Assembly: GCA_008692225.1 (NCBI GenBank)
Contig: VICG01000001.1
Span: 3,449,501-3,513,500, forward strand
Direction: 5' to 3'
Length of the DNA stretch: 64,000 nt
Origin: Monilinia fructicola
Lineage: Eukaryota > Ascomycota > Leotiomycetes > Helotiales > Sclerotiniaceae
Position numbers and translations under genes: made by a program
Shown here: piece after piece, positions 11,480 to 25,079 of the stretch
Position numbering within the stretch: position 1 is the stretch's first letter
Layout: each line of letters starts with the position of its first letter
The notes under the pieces: generated by a model
Databases searched by the model: none
Told to the model about the DNA's origin: nothing
What the model saw: the letters and a program-made list of their open reading frames with translations, nothing else

Positions 11480-14400
11480 ATGTCCAATATAGATCCAACA
11501 CCTTCCAAGCCGGTGGTCTTCCCACCGGTTGAAGAGCTCAAAGTCGAACGGGTATTCCCTATCAGAAATCTTATCGATGGAAGAGATATCGATGGTCCAA
11601 TAAGCTTGCAGAACCTCGACGATGTTCCTTCAAACACCCCAAGCCGGCAAAATTCTACCTCTTCCAAAGAAGGCCAAGATCGGGAGGATAATGTGAACGA
11701 GCTCCCCGCCGATGGCCTAAACGAATCGAGCTTTTACCCCCCGCCTTACCCACCTATACCTCCCCACGATAAAATTCGCAGACTTCCTCGAAATTACACA
11801 GAGAACGGTTCATCCGCAGATGCATCGGCAGATGCCAGTAAAGAAAGGACATTCAATCATGAAATCAATAGGAAGATATCACAACGTGCACAGTTAGTCC
11901 CTTCAAGACATGGACCTCCAGGTATTGCTCCGGGTAAACCTGCGAGCACCGAAGAGCAGACGTTCTACAAGTGTGAAGATGAACCTATACATATTCCAGG
12001 AGCAATTCAACAATACGGGGCGTTGGTAGCCTTGAGATACAACGATCGAGGGGATCTAGTCCCTCGCATTGCCAGCGAGAATACTTTCAAGATATTGAAA
12101 TATACCCCAGAGCAATTATTCACGTTGAATTCCTTTCTTGACATCCTTGGAGTAGATATTCGGGAAGACTTCATTGCACGAGCGGATCATGCTCTTCGAG
12201 CTGCCAGCAAAAATCCATCTTCCGATACGAACTTGGATGTTTTCTCCATGTCTCTCGTTGCACATACTGGATTGGTACATCTCTGGTGCGCAATTCATAT
12301 ATCCAAAGGAACTGACGATTTGATCGTCTGCGAATTCGAAGAGTTTTCCGAGAATATATTTCATTCCGATGGACTTCACGCTACGGATGGTTTGCCAGAG
12401 ACGCCAACGCGAACGATCGACAACGACACAGTACTTGAAGAGCGACTGAAAAGTACATCTAGTGGAAGTCAACCTCTACGCGTCTTGCAGTTTGCTAAAG
12501 GAAAAGGTAAATCACTAGAGGTATTCGATGCTATGACACAGGCACAAGAGCAGCTTTCTACATGTACGTCGGTGCAGAAACTTCAAGATGTTGTGGTAGG
12601 TCTTATATTCGATTTGACGGGCTTTCATCGAACCATGTTTTACCGATTTGATTCCGCAAAAAACGGATGCGTGGAGGCTGAATTAGTCAACCCCAAAGCT
12701 AGTGAGGATATCTTCAGAGGGCTACATTTTCCAGGTTCGTTTCTCTCATCGGAAATCTCTCTCTTCCCGTCGTGCATCGATAATTGACAATTTTTACATG
12801 GTAGCCTCGGACATTCCTAAACAAGCTCGAGATTTATACAAAATCAACAGGATCCGGATATTGTATGATCGGGATGAGGAAACTGCAAGACTAGTAAGCA
12901 TATGTTCCATTACTTGGTCGGTCGGTTGGTTGGTTGGTTGTTGCTTGAAAGGCGTTAAGGCTATGGCGAAACTGAACGTTGGAATGCTGACCATCTGAAA
13001 GGTCTGTCGTGACCAGTCCGATTTCGAAAAGCCCCTAGACTTGACACACGCTTATCTCCGTGCCATGTCACCACTTCATATAAAGTATCTTTCGAATATG
13101 GGAGTACGTTCAACCATGTCAATCTCTATTGTGATTGGTGGTGACCTTTGGGGATTGGTGGCGTGCCATGGATATGGAGATAATGGCATTCGAGTTACAT
13201 TACCAATGCGCGAACTGGCCAGAAATATCGGAGATTGTGCTTCAACAAATATTGAACGCTTGTTGATGCAGCAACGAATTGAAGCTCGCAAAACACCTCG
13301 TCCGAATCCAGGAAAGACGCCTTCTGGTTTTATTGCAGCATCTTCTGAGGACTTGCTGCGCGTTTTCGATGCTGACTTTGGTCTTCTTAACATTCAGAAT
13401 GAAGCACGAGCTATCGGGAAACTTCGCCCCTATCGTGAGGCCTTGGCGATACTGGCATACCTACAGTCTCGCCACTTCACCGATATTTTTTCTTCGCACA
13501 ACATTGCGAAAGATTTGCCAAAATTTAAAGGCCCACCAGGAATTAATTCTATAGCCGGTATACTCGTCATGCCTCTCAGCCCGAGTGGAAACGACTTTTT
13601 GGTTTTTTTCAGGAGAGGTCAACTACGTGAAGTTAGGTGGGCTGGCAATCCTTACGAGAAAATTAAGAGCACAAACAGCCAATATCTAGAACCAAGAAGT
13701 AGTTTCAGGCGCTGGACAGAGACCATTAAAGGCACTTCTAAGACATGGAACGCAGACGATTTCGAGACTGCATCTGTGCTAAGCCTTTTGTATGGAAGAT
13801 TCATTGAAATCTGGCGACAGACGGGATCATCAGGACAGGATCGAATGACTCGCCTCCTAATCAAGAATACTGGCCATGAAGTTCGCACACCGCTTAATGC
13901 TGTTGTAAACTATCTCGAGATGGCACTCGAAGACAAAATCGAAACTCCAACTCGTGAACTGCTAGAAAAAGCCCACAAGGCTTCAAGGTCTTTGATATAT
14001 GTCATCGATGACTTACTGAAACTCACAAAGGCCGAGAATGGCCCTGTCAATTCAATCAAAGATACTTTTGACCTCTCAGCTACAGTATCCGAAGTCATTT
14101 CAGCGTTCCGAAAAGAAGCAATTCGGAAGGGCCTAGACTTGACCCTCTCTATACATAAAGGCATCCCAGAAATGGTCAAGGGCGATGCTACTCGATTGCG
14201 CCAAGTTATTTCTAATCTTACTAGTAACGCTTTTCAGAACTCCGTGGCCGGGGGCGTCAAAATTGACATCCGACCTCTACAGATATGGTCTGATCGTACT
14301 GTACTCACTATCACTGTTCAGGATGTGGGGCATGGAATGTCGGAATCACAACTTGATGAGTTGTTCCAGGAATTTGAGCAAATACTTGACGAGACAGATA

Positions 14401-15451
14401 TTCCTACCCCCACAAATACACCGCAATCATCGGCTGATGCGAGAGAGACTCTCGGTGTTGGCCTTGCTGTAGTTGCTCGATACGTTCGCAACTCCAATGG
14501 CCAAATTCGAGTACATAGTGAGGTAGGCAAAGGGACAATATTTGGTATTGAGTTACCCTTTGAACATGCGCCGTCACCATCGGATATTCAGGAGCCATCG
14601 ATCAATAATAACGGTAAATACTTGCGTTCGTTATCTGACACTGGGAGTGTCTATGATGGGAGCGACAGGATAAATTCCTCTTCTGCACTCTCCACTTTTG
14701 GGGGGACTCCACTAGCCACGCCAATTGAAGAAGGGTCATCTGTTGCGACATCATTCTTTGACCTCCCAATCCTTCAGAAAGACGAACCTTTGGGTGTATC
14801 ACCCGTCAGACGAAGGTCAAGCCAATTCTCGTTGACTAATTCTGATGTTACATCACCAAAAAAGACGCTCTCCATCTTGATTGCGGAGGATAATCCTGTG
14901 AATGCAAAGCTTCTCAACAGAAGACTTGTCAAGCTTGCACACAAAGTTGAAATTGCGAACGATGGGCAATCGTGTCATGATTACTATAAGTCTGAAAATA
15001 AAGAAGTTGATGTTATCTTGATGGATATACAGGTGCGTCTTAAGCTACATCAGTGATCAATATATACTTACACTAGATAGATGCCTCTCGTGGATGGTGC
15101 TATGGCGACGCGAATGATACGCCATTTTGAGAGGGATCATCCTGAATTGCGTAAACTAAGGAAGAGAGTTCCCATCATTGCAGTTTCGGCCTCGCTTACC
15201 GAGGAAAACCGATTTGATTATATTGAAGCCGGGTATGTTTATATTTTCGGACCTTCTTCATTATTGTGCCTCTTTCATTTTGAAAAAGAGGGGGAAACTA
15301 ACTGCTTTTTAGCTTCGATGGATGGATTTTAAAGCCTCTCAATTTTAGTCGCTTGGATTTTCTACTACAGGGTGTCAGTAACCCTCAACTTAAACAACAT
15401 GCCATTTATGTTCCGGGAATGTGGGAACATGGTGGGTGGTTCTTGGCTTAA
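11480..15451 (+). CDS. Fungal phytochrome, hybrid sensor histidine kinase
   Basis: Red/far-red light sensor, ortholog type FphA/PHY. Five exons: 11480-12734, 12805-12893, 13002-15032, 15081-15232, 15313-15451. All four introns are GT-AG and the total is 1221 residues. After a disordered Pro/Ser-rich N-terminus comes the PAS domain with the expected bilin-attachment Cys165 in YKCEDEPIHIPGAIQ. The GAF domain has the FPASDIPKQARDLY and SPLHIKYLSNMGV signatures. The PHY domain has WAGNP and the tongue motif PRSSF. The kinase part carries the H-box GHEVRTPLN with His740, an N-box around NLTSNA, and G-boxes DVGHGMS and GVGLAV. The C-terminal receiver has EDNPVNAKLL, phospho-acceptor Asp1123 in ILMDIQMPLVDG, and LKP. 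All catalytic residues are present, so it should be a working biliverdin-binding kinase feeding a phosphorelay to the HPt protein. Confidence 0.96.
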
Positions 15452-17253
15452 GCGTTAGGTGAAGTTACAATATGGGTGTTAGAAAAACGTGACACTTGTG
15501 CGCTGTTTTGAGCGTTGCGCATTTCACGAGTACATAAAGCATCGAAGTTGATATTTATGCGTTTGGGGTTTTGGATTGTCTGCGAGTCCATGTTACGGCG
15601 GCGTTGGAAATACCATGCTGGCATGAAGAAATTCTGCCGGCGATGAATTTTTGTTCGTCCATTCAGGTACCTGTTTCATTGGGTTAATGATGCGGTCGAT
15701 ACTGCGGGGTATTGAATAATTACACTTGGTGGGCTGAAGTATCATGGGGGAGAAATTATATACAACGACGCATGGAGTATAAACTACATAAATTGATGTA
15801 GATATTCGATATGAAATTATGCGAGATCGAAGAGGAAAGATACCATTTTGAATATTGGGGAGTTAGCCTGCTAAGAATGGAAATGGGACATCAATGCAAA
15901 TTCGACATCAATCTAGAATAGAGGATAATGTAATCAAGATGGATTTCGCGAATCTTGCCCACTTCTTACTATCTGATGATGAAGTAAGTCATGAAGTATA
16001 CATGGCGTGATGGGTATGTACTACATAGACAAGTTTCCAGTGCTATTGTTTTTTTTTATCTTGAACAAATATCTATCTCGTATTGGTTCTTCACTGGCCG
16101 GCTCCTTTCGAGGATTCATGTTTGCGGCTCTTATAGAGCGAAGAATTGAAAATATTTGGACCGGAGTATCAATAGTGACGCGGGAATGGTACAGGCTGCG
16201 TATATTGTGCATGTTTCAACATAAAAGACGTCTGTGAAGATACCAGCAGGAATTGGATAGAGTGCCAGGACGTCGATCAATTCGTCCTGGGATCATATAC
16301 TTCCACCTCAAGTCCATTCTGCACCATAATTAGGGGATCGACTGCTAAGCGACCCATGACCGGTTAGTCTCTAATCCCCATCCTCTACTGTCCGTACCGA
16401 CAGACATCACATCAATACCCATCACCTGACCACCGCAACCTTCGACCCCCGCATCTCCATGCTCACCGGCTTCCATCGTACCAGGGTATTCATACCCACG
16501 TCAGCCTGTCTGCCGGGCAGCTAAAAGCTTCGCATTCTCGAACCTGCATGGCGCGAGAAGCTAAGTTCGGTGGGAAAGGAAGGGGTTGGAATGCTCTCTC
16601 CGGCCTGGCCGGCTTGGTTCCAAGGATATTTCCCCGGCGAATCAAAGGCGAGGGAGGGCTTTCATGTCCGGGTGATTCGCATCGTCATTTTTTATCCAAG
16701 TCGCTACCTCCCCTTTCTCCTTTGTCCTTTCGCCGGGTGGCCTCTCCCGCCCCGCCAGAGCCACCACGCCGCTCAAAATCTCCTCCCCTCCAAAAAGTTC
16801 CCAAAGAAAGGAAAAAAAGAAGGAAAAGAGAAGAGAAGGAAAGAAAAGAAAAGTCGATGACGTGAAATGTTGGGATTGGGTTGGGGGGAGGGGGAAGGGG
16901 TGTCAAATATGTAGAGAGAGAGAGAATCGATCTTCATAGATGCTACTGCGCTCCTGCAAAAGGCGAAGCATGCCCGATTATGTAATCTTATTTTTTGATG
17001 TTCGCACTGGTTAGGGTTACCATCAGATGTAGTGAGTCAGATGGTGCGTGGTGCGTGGTGCGTCTCGCCGAGGGAATTACTTTGCACATGATGAGTCCAT
17101 TTGGTATTGGGGATCTCGAATCTGATGATCTAACGAGAGGGCAGCAATCTGGTAGGCGCGGACAACAACATAATATCATCATCATAGCTATAAAAATCAG
17201 AATCTCAGACCTACAGTTGCTCTCCTGTTCCATCAATCCGCTGCACTACCTAG
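15452..17253. other. Intergenic region between convergent genes
   Basis: No supported gene. Contains the 3' flanks of the phytochrome (+) and glucosidase II beta (-) genes, a purine-rich stretch with GGAAAAGAGAAGAG-type runs at about 16800-16860, and a GC-richer block at about 16380-16800 whose open frames are low-complexity. Confidence 0.5.
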
Positions 17254-19105
17254 CTACAACTCATCCTTCTTGGGACCGCCCTTAACAACTCTCTCACAAA
17301 CTGCCGGTGTCCCCACATCCATTCTATAATTGCACTTCTCCATCTCCACCACCTTCCAAATCTCATCCTTCTCCGCACAGGCGAGGACAACCGTCGTAGC
17401 CCTATTGGGTCCATTCCAGCAATGTTGTCCATTCTCGAAAACCAAGGTAGTCCTGATACCCTTACCAAGACCTTTCCCCTCTGCATCGACTTCTTCATCA
17501 ACTTCCAATTTATCGAAACGCACGAAATTACCCATGCCGGTGTTTCCGCCACCTTTCTTGGATTTTTGGGTCGTCTTTTCCAACCAACAGAGTTCGTAAT
17601 CGTATTCGCCGGAATCTTTGGATACGCAGCTGCCTTTGAGAGCACGGAAGATATCATCCACACCATAATCTTTCTCAAGGTCCGATTTGAGATCCGAGAG
17701 TGAGTTCTTCTTGACGCCGACATCATCGCTGACAGTTTGATAAGCCTTTCTTGCATCTTGTACAGCCTTGGACTCGGATCCGGAATTGGCGTTATCAGCC
17801 AAGATACCATTTTCGACGAGTAGAACTCGGAGGTCGGTGACCTTTTGGTGGACCCAATCACGAATGGATTCGGGGAGGTATTCTTCGAATTTGTAGACTA
17901 TCGTGCGTTAGATTTTGTATGGGAATTTTGAAGAAGTATAAAGAAAACTCACGAGCGTCGACATCACTTTCCTCTTGATCGTTTTCCCATGTTTCCCATT
18001 CAATACCATCGTTCTCAGCCTTGGCCGTCTCTTCTACAGCGGCATCCTGACTGCTAATATCATCTGCCTCGGTAGCATCTTTATTAGCAGCATAATCCTC
18101 CCAAGCCTTAACTGCTCTCTTAACACCCTCATCGTTGAAGTTGGGGTTACGTTCCTCCTTGAATCGTGACAAAATTCCCTCCAATTCCTTGACCTTATTC
18201 TGCAAAGCAATCTTCTTTGCCTGTACCTCGGTCAGTGTCTCCCTCAACTCCTCAACTCTGTTTTTGGCCATCAATGCCAAAATCGCAACCTTGCTTGTCT
18301 TCCCCTCCGAAGTCTTCACCACTTTGCCTCTCTCCCGTCTCTCCACCTCCTCGTATTTCTGTTTCAGCTCCTCTTCCTTCTTCTCCAATTGACTAATCTC
18401 CAGTTCAGTCCTCCCGATACTCAACTTCACACCCGCTCTCAAAGTCTGCGCCTCCTTGACCAGCTCGTCCCTCTTCTTATTAGCTTTCACCTGTGCCTTG
18501 GCCCTGATCTCATCCAACCTCCTCCACTCCTTCCCAATCTCCGCACATTTATCCGCACATTTTGTTCCTCCGACACCCTCCCACTCATCGCTTCCATCAC
18601 AGCACAATTCATAATCGCAGACTCCATCATTGACATATGTGAACGGCACGTACGCCGGTATGTGGCCTTTATTCTTGCAATAATATCCGGGCAAGGCCAA
18701 ACTCGTGTTGTGAGGACTCGAACCGGTCGTGCCCTGCAACGGTTGCGGAGGAGAAAGCTCGGAGAGATATGTGCAGGCGCTGGTGCCCGGCTCGTCACTT
18801 CCGTCCGGACAATCGCAGTAATCGTCGTTGACTTTGGAGAGATCAATTGATATAGAGGGGTTTGACAGACATGTGAATTTGTCGGTTGATTTATAGAATT
18901 TGGCGACTGCATCCCGTCAAACGGAAATTAGCTATGAAAACAATTGGACTCTGACACTCTAGTCCAGGGATAGAGTGCCGGAGCTGAAATCGAGGAGACA
19001 TCAATACATACACTCAGGTCCAACACCTCTAGGTCTCGAAGCTTCTGCCGCAAGCACAGAGGTAGATAAAGTGCTCAAAAGCACCAATGCCTTCGTTGCC
19101 ACCAT
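17254..19105 (-). CDS. GTB1: Glucosidase II beta subunit (PRKCSH/80K-H type)
   Basis: Non-catalytic subunit of ER glucosidase II. It binds the alpha subunit and recognises mannose arms while the two inner glucoses are trimmed from N-glycans. Exons are 19105-19012, 18906-17953 and 17897-17254, giving 563 residues. A signal peptide (MVATKALVLLSTLSTSVLA) is followed by the family signature RGVGPEFAKFYK. Two LDL-receptor-class-A-like modules follow (DYCDCPDGSDEPGTSAC and VCDYELCCDGSDEW), then a long Glu/Lys coiled coil of about 200 residues. The C-terminal mannose-6-phosphate-receptor-homology domain contains YDYELCW, GNFVRF, QHCWNGPNR and a final CNYRMDVGTPAVC. The chain ends in KKDEL, an ER-retrieval signal. 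The frame is intact and length is typical. Confidence 0.95.
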
Positions 19106-20072
19106 TGTATCCAATTGCAAACGTCAATACACTTTGCGAAGAAGTAACAAATTGTACTTCACGATAAAGAATTGATGGAAATACGATCTGCTGCTCCTCG
19201 AGATAGCTCCAAAGCTGTGGGGTTAAGGTTAAAATGTAATAAAGATGCCAGCTTGTTATCTTAGCGAACAGACAGACCTGTGTGACATCAAACCTCCAGC
19301 GACCCGACACGTCTCGATGGATCCCGTTCACTTTGAAACCAGCCAATCAATCAATCAATTGATGAAGATGTAGATGTAGATGTAGATGTAGATGTATTGC
19401 TCTTATATATTTACTATTATAAAATTAGGACACACATATTTACCTAAAATCTAGTCAATCCATCCGTGTATGCAATTATCAATATTCTTCAACTGTATAG
19501 GTAGATCCCCCCCTACTCAGACCAGGACATCGAGCAATGTATTTCAAACCTAAGCATCATAATGAAGATGAAAAAACTACCTAGGTACTCCAAAAAAGGC
19601 TCCAGAAATATAACATCACACAGCAATTTTCGAGACATCTTTGATTTTTTTGATTTTTGCTTCATTTTGCTCCTATCTGTACTGATGAAGGCTCCAATGC
19701 CCAATGCATGAGCTCTATCATCTACCAGGAAAACTACACTACAGACAGACCACTCAAAACGTCCTACCCAGTTCACCAAATGTCCCTAAAACCCCGACCT
19801 CAATAACCCAGGCCCGCTGTGCCATTAATATATCCTAATATGCTACATATTCATTCAATCCATCATTTCCTACCATCTCTGATATGGTACTTTCCAATTT
19901 CTGGTATGAAATAGAAACATCGTCATATTCCCTTCCCCTGAAAACGCCAATATGTCGCCAGCCCTATCTTTCTGCCGTGAGGCAGGTGGACAAATAATAT
20001 GGCTCTTGTAAAACATTAAGATAAACCAAATTAAAAAACTAACATGATTTATTACCACGCATGATATTGAAA
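19106..20072. other. Intergenic region
   Basis: Upstream region of the glucosidase II beta gene and 3' flank of the next minus-strand gene. Contains a tandem ATGTAG hexamer array at about 19367-19395. No gene seen. Confidence 0.5.
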
Positions 20073-23000
20073 TCAGAACATACTTCCATCCTGAACTAAT
20101 GTTGGTCTTCTAGCCCCTCCAGGAGGATAATCTGGCATAGCCGGACTAGGTGCATTGTACGCCTTTTCCCTTGCTTTCGCATTCAAATTACCTCCCTCGC
20201 TCGAACTCTTCCTCAATTTCTGTCGTTGTTTCTCCTTGGGCTCGGCTTCCTCGTCTGAGAACGTGCTCATCTCTTCGCTACTCTGTGTAGTTAATGGAAT
20301 CTCATTCCTCTCTATAAATTCAGAAGAATCCTTCTTGCCCATGATCGCATCAAACATAGCCCTCGTTTGTCTTCGTCTTGGGTTGACTGCAGGAATAGGC
20401 GGAGCAGTGCCATTTTGAAGATTCGATCCAGGCGGAAGGTTGATTGTTGAGATACGAGAAGTGGATGATATGAAAGTTGGTTCTGAGATGTCGGATTTGG
20501 TGACGGACTTCTTGCGGGAGGCTATGCGGCCATTTGCCTGAGAAGCTGTGGGAGTTGTTGATCGAGACCCAGTTGGCGATGAATCGACCAACGAGGGCGT
20601 AGAGTTCACAGAAAATGGGGTGACAGGTGATGGTCTGGGTGAAATGCCAATCTCTAATGCATCTCCAGTTTTGCAGAGCTTGCATGTTATGTGGTTCGAA
20701 ATAACTCGGAGCGTTTGCTTTGCTGTTGCTTCTGGATCTCGAGTCCATTGGTGGAGATTGGAGAGGAGAGGGGCGACCAGAGATACCGGGTGGCAAACCT
20801 GGAGATGAGCCAGGAACTACACCTGATACAGTCGGTTTGAGCTTCAGGCGCGCACTCTGGAGATCCTCAACGACTCCTTGGCTTGAATTACCCGTCCCTT
20901 CGGCCATCGCTCTAGCCAAGTCATCTCTGTACCGGCCATTGCGGCTCTTAGATCGGCCAGAAGCATCCGAGCCAGAGCGATCACGAGAAGTACGTGATGC
21001 GGGTCGTGATCCGGAATGGTTTGTACTTATGCTGCCCTTGCTTTCTCCGTTTGTGTTGCGTTGAGAATGTGTCACTGGTGGAGGTTTTCTCTCTCGACTT
21101 TGAGCTCTTGGACGAGGTGCTGAATTGGAAGATCCATCATTCGTTCCATGCATATATCTTGGCTCATATGGATGAGCTTGTCGAGGATCACTAGGCCTGG
21201 GGCTTGACCAGTTGATCTCATTGAATCCACTTTCACCGTTCTGCTGATGTCTCGTGGCGATTTGATGCTCACGATCCCGTTGTGCATCCCGTCGTGCTTG
21301 TCTGAGAGCCTTCATCTGAGGAGGCGTTGAGGAAGCTGCGACATTTCTTAACATTTCCTCTTCTTCCTCCTTCCATGAGTTATCATCAATTCTTTGCTTA
21401 AGTGGTTGTTGCAATGGCCCATTCTGTGTAACTGGACTGCTCCCCATCCCAAACATTTTCATGCCTTTGGATTGAGCTGCGGCTTCTTTTTGCTTCATTG
21501 CTAATGCGCTCAGACTCGCCTTTGTTTTTAATAAAACAGCGGAACCTGGCGTAGGCGAAGCGACCTGGCGTTCTGGTTGGCGCTCGGGTTCAATCACCAG
21601 GCTCTTCAAGTTTTCTTGGACTTGTCTCCGACGTTGGGCAAGTTCATCTTTAAACTCCTGTCGCTCCTGCTGGGTAGCCGAACTTCCATCCCTATTGTGA
21701 CGTGGTTCCATCTCCTTCTCCCATGCCGCCTGGGGTATAGAATCGACTTCGACATCCGAATCCATCGACTTCGTTGCAAGAGGTGCGGGAATGGCACTAT
21801 TCACTTTGACAAGAGGGCTTACGGGGGTCTCGTCCCAGTCATTGATGTCCCAAGGGTTTCTTCTCTCATCATAATCCTGAAGAGGTTGTTCAATAGGATC
21901 AGAAGACATCTGGTGATCGTATCCTGATGACATTATCCCATATATGGAGGAGCCGTCACTGTCAGATCGCAAATGTGAGCGAACCATTCCACTCAAGCCT
22001 GGAAGTGTGGGGGAGTCGGCGGGAGGTTCAGGATGTTTTTCACCATCATTGGGTGGTGGTGTAGTCTTGATTTCCAGCGCTTTTGGAGGGTTGCTGGGGG
22101 GCGCAGGGAGTGGCTGTTGTGGGCCTTGAATTGCGGAGGTAAATGGCTGATTCGCTGGGTGCAGAGACTCGTCGGGTCGTGGCGTCATTGACGGATCTTT
22201 GTGATTGCGATATTTAAGATTGGGAAAACTACGGGGTTGAGGGAGTCCCCATGGTCGACTCATGGTACTCTTGGTAGAAAACTCCGATCTGGTTGGAGAG
22301 ATTACTGAACCACTCTTTGGAGAACCCACGAATGACGGTGAAACATTCTCACTCCCAGGAATTATGATTCGCTCTTGCTTCGGGGATTGTAGCTCGGGAG
22401 CACGATCTTTAGGAGGGAAATGTCTTTGATGAGGATAGTTTTGTTGTGTTGCACTGGAGTCGGTCCGAACTCGACCAGGGTGGTTTCGTGGAACGAAAGG
22501 AGCTGGAGTAGAATGCTTTCCCGGAGGTGGTGTCTCTCTTCCATTCTTTAGTTGGAATTGATATTGATGACTTTTGCTCTCGTCACACGATTCACCAGAC
22601 TTGAAAAGCGCACTATTCATCAAGGGTTTGACTTTGTCATTTGCCTGTGGTATCGGTGCAGCTTCGTCGTTCTCGCTAACTGGAGGACTCAACGGAGGGT
22701 TTGAGAATCCATATTGTGATTTAGGTTCCACCGCCAAGTGAGCGGGCTTCATTACTGGACCAAAGTCGAACCCACCAATAGGAGATGGAAGGTTGTGGCT
22801 AGGTGGTGGGCTGGCCGCACGCAAATTGGGCATACTACCTTTTGCAAGTACGGGCTTGCGGTCCCATCTATCAGTTACATTGAATGTCGCTGATGTGGGC
22901 GAGTTCATTGTAAGTGGAGGACTTTGAGCGCCCATACCACGCTGTCTGGACAGAGAATCAATTCTGTTTATAGATGAGTTCTGTTGATCATGTACATGCT

Positions 23001-23951
23001 GGTCCAAACCCGTTTTCATAAAGTCGGCGCATTTTAGTAGTGGATCTTTCAATGCCAGAATTCGATACAGAGCCTCCCGCCGACACTGGTGTATGGGATC
23101 CACTCAAGGATGGAGTACGTTGTGAAGTGACGGATGTGGCAGCGGTAGAAATTCTCGTGTTCACTGGCCCAGAGGAGGTAGTAGATGACGTTTCCCGATT
23201 ACGATTGTAACCAGCCAATGTTGGAGAACCTGGTCTCGAGTGCTCTGCTGTCAAATCATCTGCGTTGTTATCCTCATCATCATTTCGCTCTTCCCATTGC
23301 TGTTCCTTTTCTTTTTCCCGTAGCCTTTGAAAAGCCGATTGACTAACATCATTGTCATATAATACACGACCTCCCAATCCAGCCCCATCAGCTGAACTCT
23401 TTGACCCCGCGGGAATTTTGTAAATCTTTTGTCGACCACCGAAAAGAACGTTGCCTTCGCCTGGTTTCGGTCGGCTCATGATACTACCAGTGTGTATAGA
23501 TTCATCGTCCGTTCCATATCCATCGGCGTATGCATCAAGCTTGGAAAAGGCAAAGGGTGGCCGAACTGATCCATGTATCGACGATACTTCTGCGATATCA
23601 GAAAGACCTGGTCCTTGGAATCCAAAGTCAATCAATTTCGAAGCTCGTTTGGGAAACAATACACTATCATCACTCGCTTTACCAATTTTTGAACTGGGAT
23701 CATCTTGTTCCCGTAACATAGAAAATCGAGCTGATAATCCATTCATCAACAGACTTGTTCGAAAAGTCATCCGACGGCGGTAAAGCATGCTCAAGGTCCA
23801 ATTCCAACTTGGGTTCCGGTTCTTCCTTCTTCTTCCCAAGTCTGAAAGTTTTTGAGGATTTGATGGCCGGTGCATGCTCGATATCGCTGGATGCTCGTCC
23901 TACTCCTTCTGCCGCGTCCTTGGCATCCTTCTTCTTGCGACTTCGAAACAT
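20073..23951 (-). CDS. Large, mostly disordered conserved fungal protein, uncharacterised
   Basis: Runs from the start at 23951 to the stop at 20073 as one intronless frame, provided three single extra bases are ignored: T in the run at 23762-23765, G or T at about 23006-23011, and A at 20687-20688. With exactly these three removed the length is divisible by three and gives 1291 residues. The N-terminus is basic (MFRSRKKKDAKD) and is soon followed by a conserved-looking block, FRTSLLMNGLSARFSMLREQ with KIGKASDDSVLFPKR. The middle is rich in Ser/Pro/Gln/Arg. Near the C-terminus is a CKLCKTGDALEIGISPRPS element with a CxxC pair that could bind zinc. A 70-nt intron ending at 23001 could instead explain the second shift. 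No catalytic domain is seen; a scaffold or regulatory role is only a guess. Confidence 0.75.
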
Positions 23952-25079
23952 GATGTACAATATCTCGCACTATGATTCCACTGCTTTTCAAACGAATGTG
24001 AAAGTATAAGCCCAATCTGAAGATTGACTCTTAAGATCGCAAGATCGAGTGAAACCTAGTGAGAAGGTTTCCAAGATCTGGGCTTCAATTATTGAGGGAA
24101 TGTCGCCTACGTCGAGAGATCGAATGGCAAACAATGACTCGGAACGAGAGACCAAGGCGGGAACGACAGTTTGAGATTTGGGGAAAATGACAATAAGCTG
24201 TTTGACATACAAGCATTAGCCTTGGAAATTTGTGGATTGTTTGAAGTAAAGGAATTTTGGGTGAACTACGCACGGAAGAAGTGTAACGGGGTGAGGTCAG
24301 TTCTGATCAGACGAAAAGACAATGAGCAATGCAATGGTGAAGATGTTTTGTTTTGCAATTGTCAACAACCAAGTATCGATGAGGACTTATTCTTAATATA
24401 ACAAGACCACATCAATTGGGGGGGGGATATCCTCAGGAGTTGTGCCTCAAATTTTGAAATGAATGAATGGGGGCGTTTCGGTATCCCTGAGGAATGGAAT
24501 TCGTTTCTCGGTGCATAGATTGAGTTGCGTAGGAATCTGATCTGACGTATGATATTTCTTCGTTGATATTGCCTCAATCAGTCGAGTAAGTGACCTGCAC
24601 AATTTTTGCCTGTGAAGTTCGAAAAAACGGTGCTTCAAGGGTGTAATACAAGAAAAAGGAAGGTATGTTTTAGTTGATGTTTTGAAAATCAAGCTCGGAT
24701 GTTGATAGGCATAAAAAATGCAAATCGCCAGGAGGCTAGTATTGTGTATGACGGGTAGTAGGACAGTCCGTTGGAGATGTGGATTTGTAAATATTATGCC
24801 AATGAATGAAGGCAGGTGAGGAGTGTGTTGAGACAGTATGGTATAGAATCTTGAAATGTTCTGGTCGAATCAACCCGTCGCAACTTTGCCTCTTCCCTTC
24901 TGTCCTATTACAAAGAGAATGATCAAATCCTTCTGTGATCTCGACTTTCTTAACGTTTCTAACGTTTCTAACGTTTCCTCAGGGCGTAAATGAATGTCAA
25001 AGGGTAAAATAATGAACGAGGGTGTAGAAGTGAAGTGAATTGGAGGAATAAGATCAGAGGAATGAGAGAGTGTGTAGGT

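Noticed and set aside
16548..16865. Two overlapping plus-strand frames of about 100 codons.
   Set aside because: Low-complexity Pro/Arg/Lys from a purine-rich tract; no motif and no splice context.
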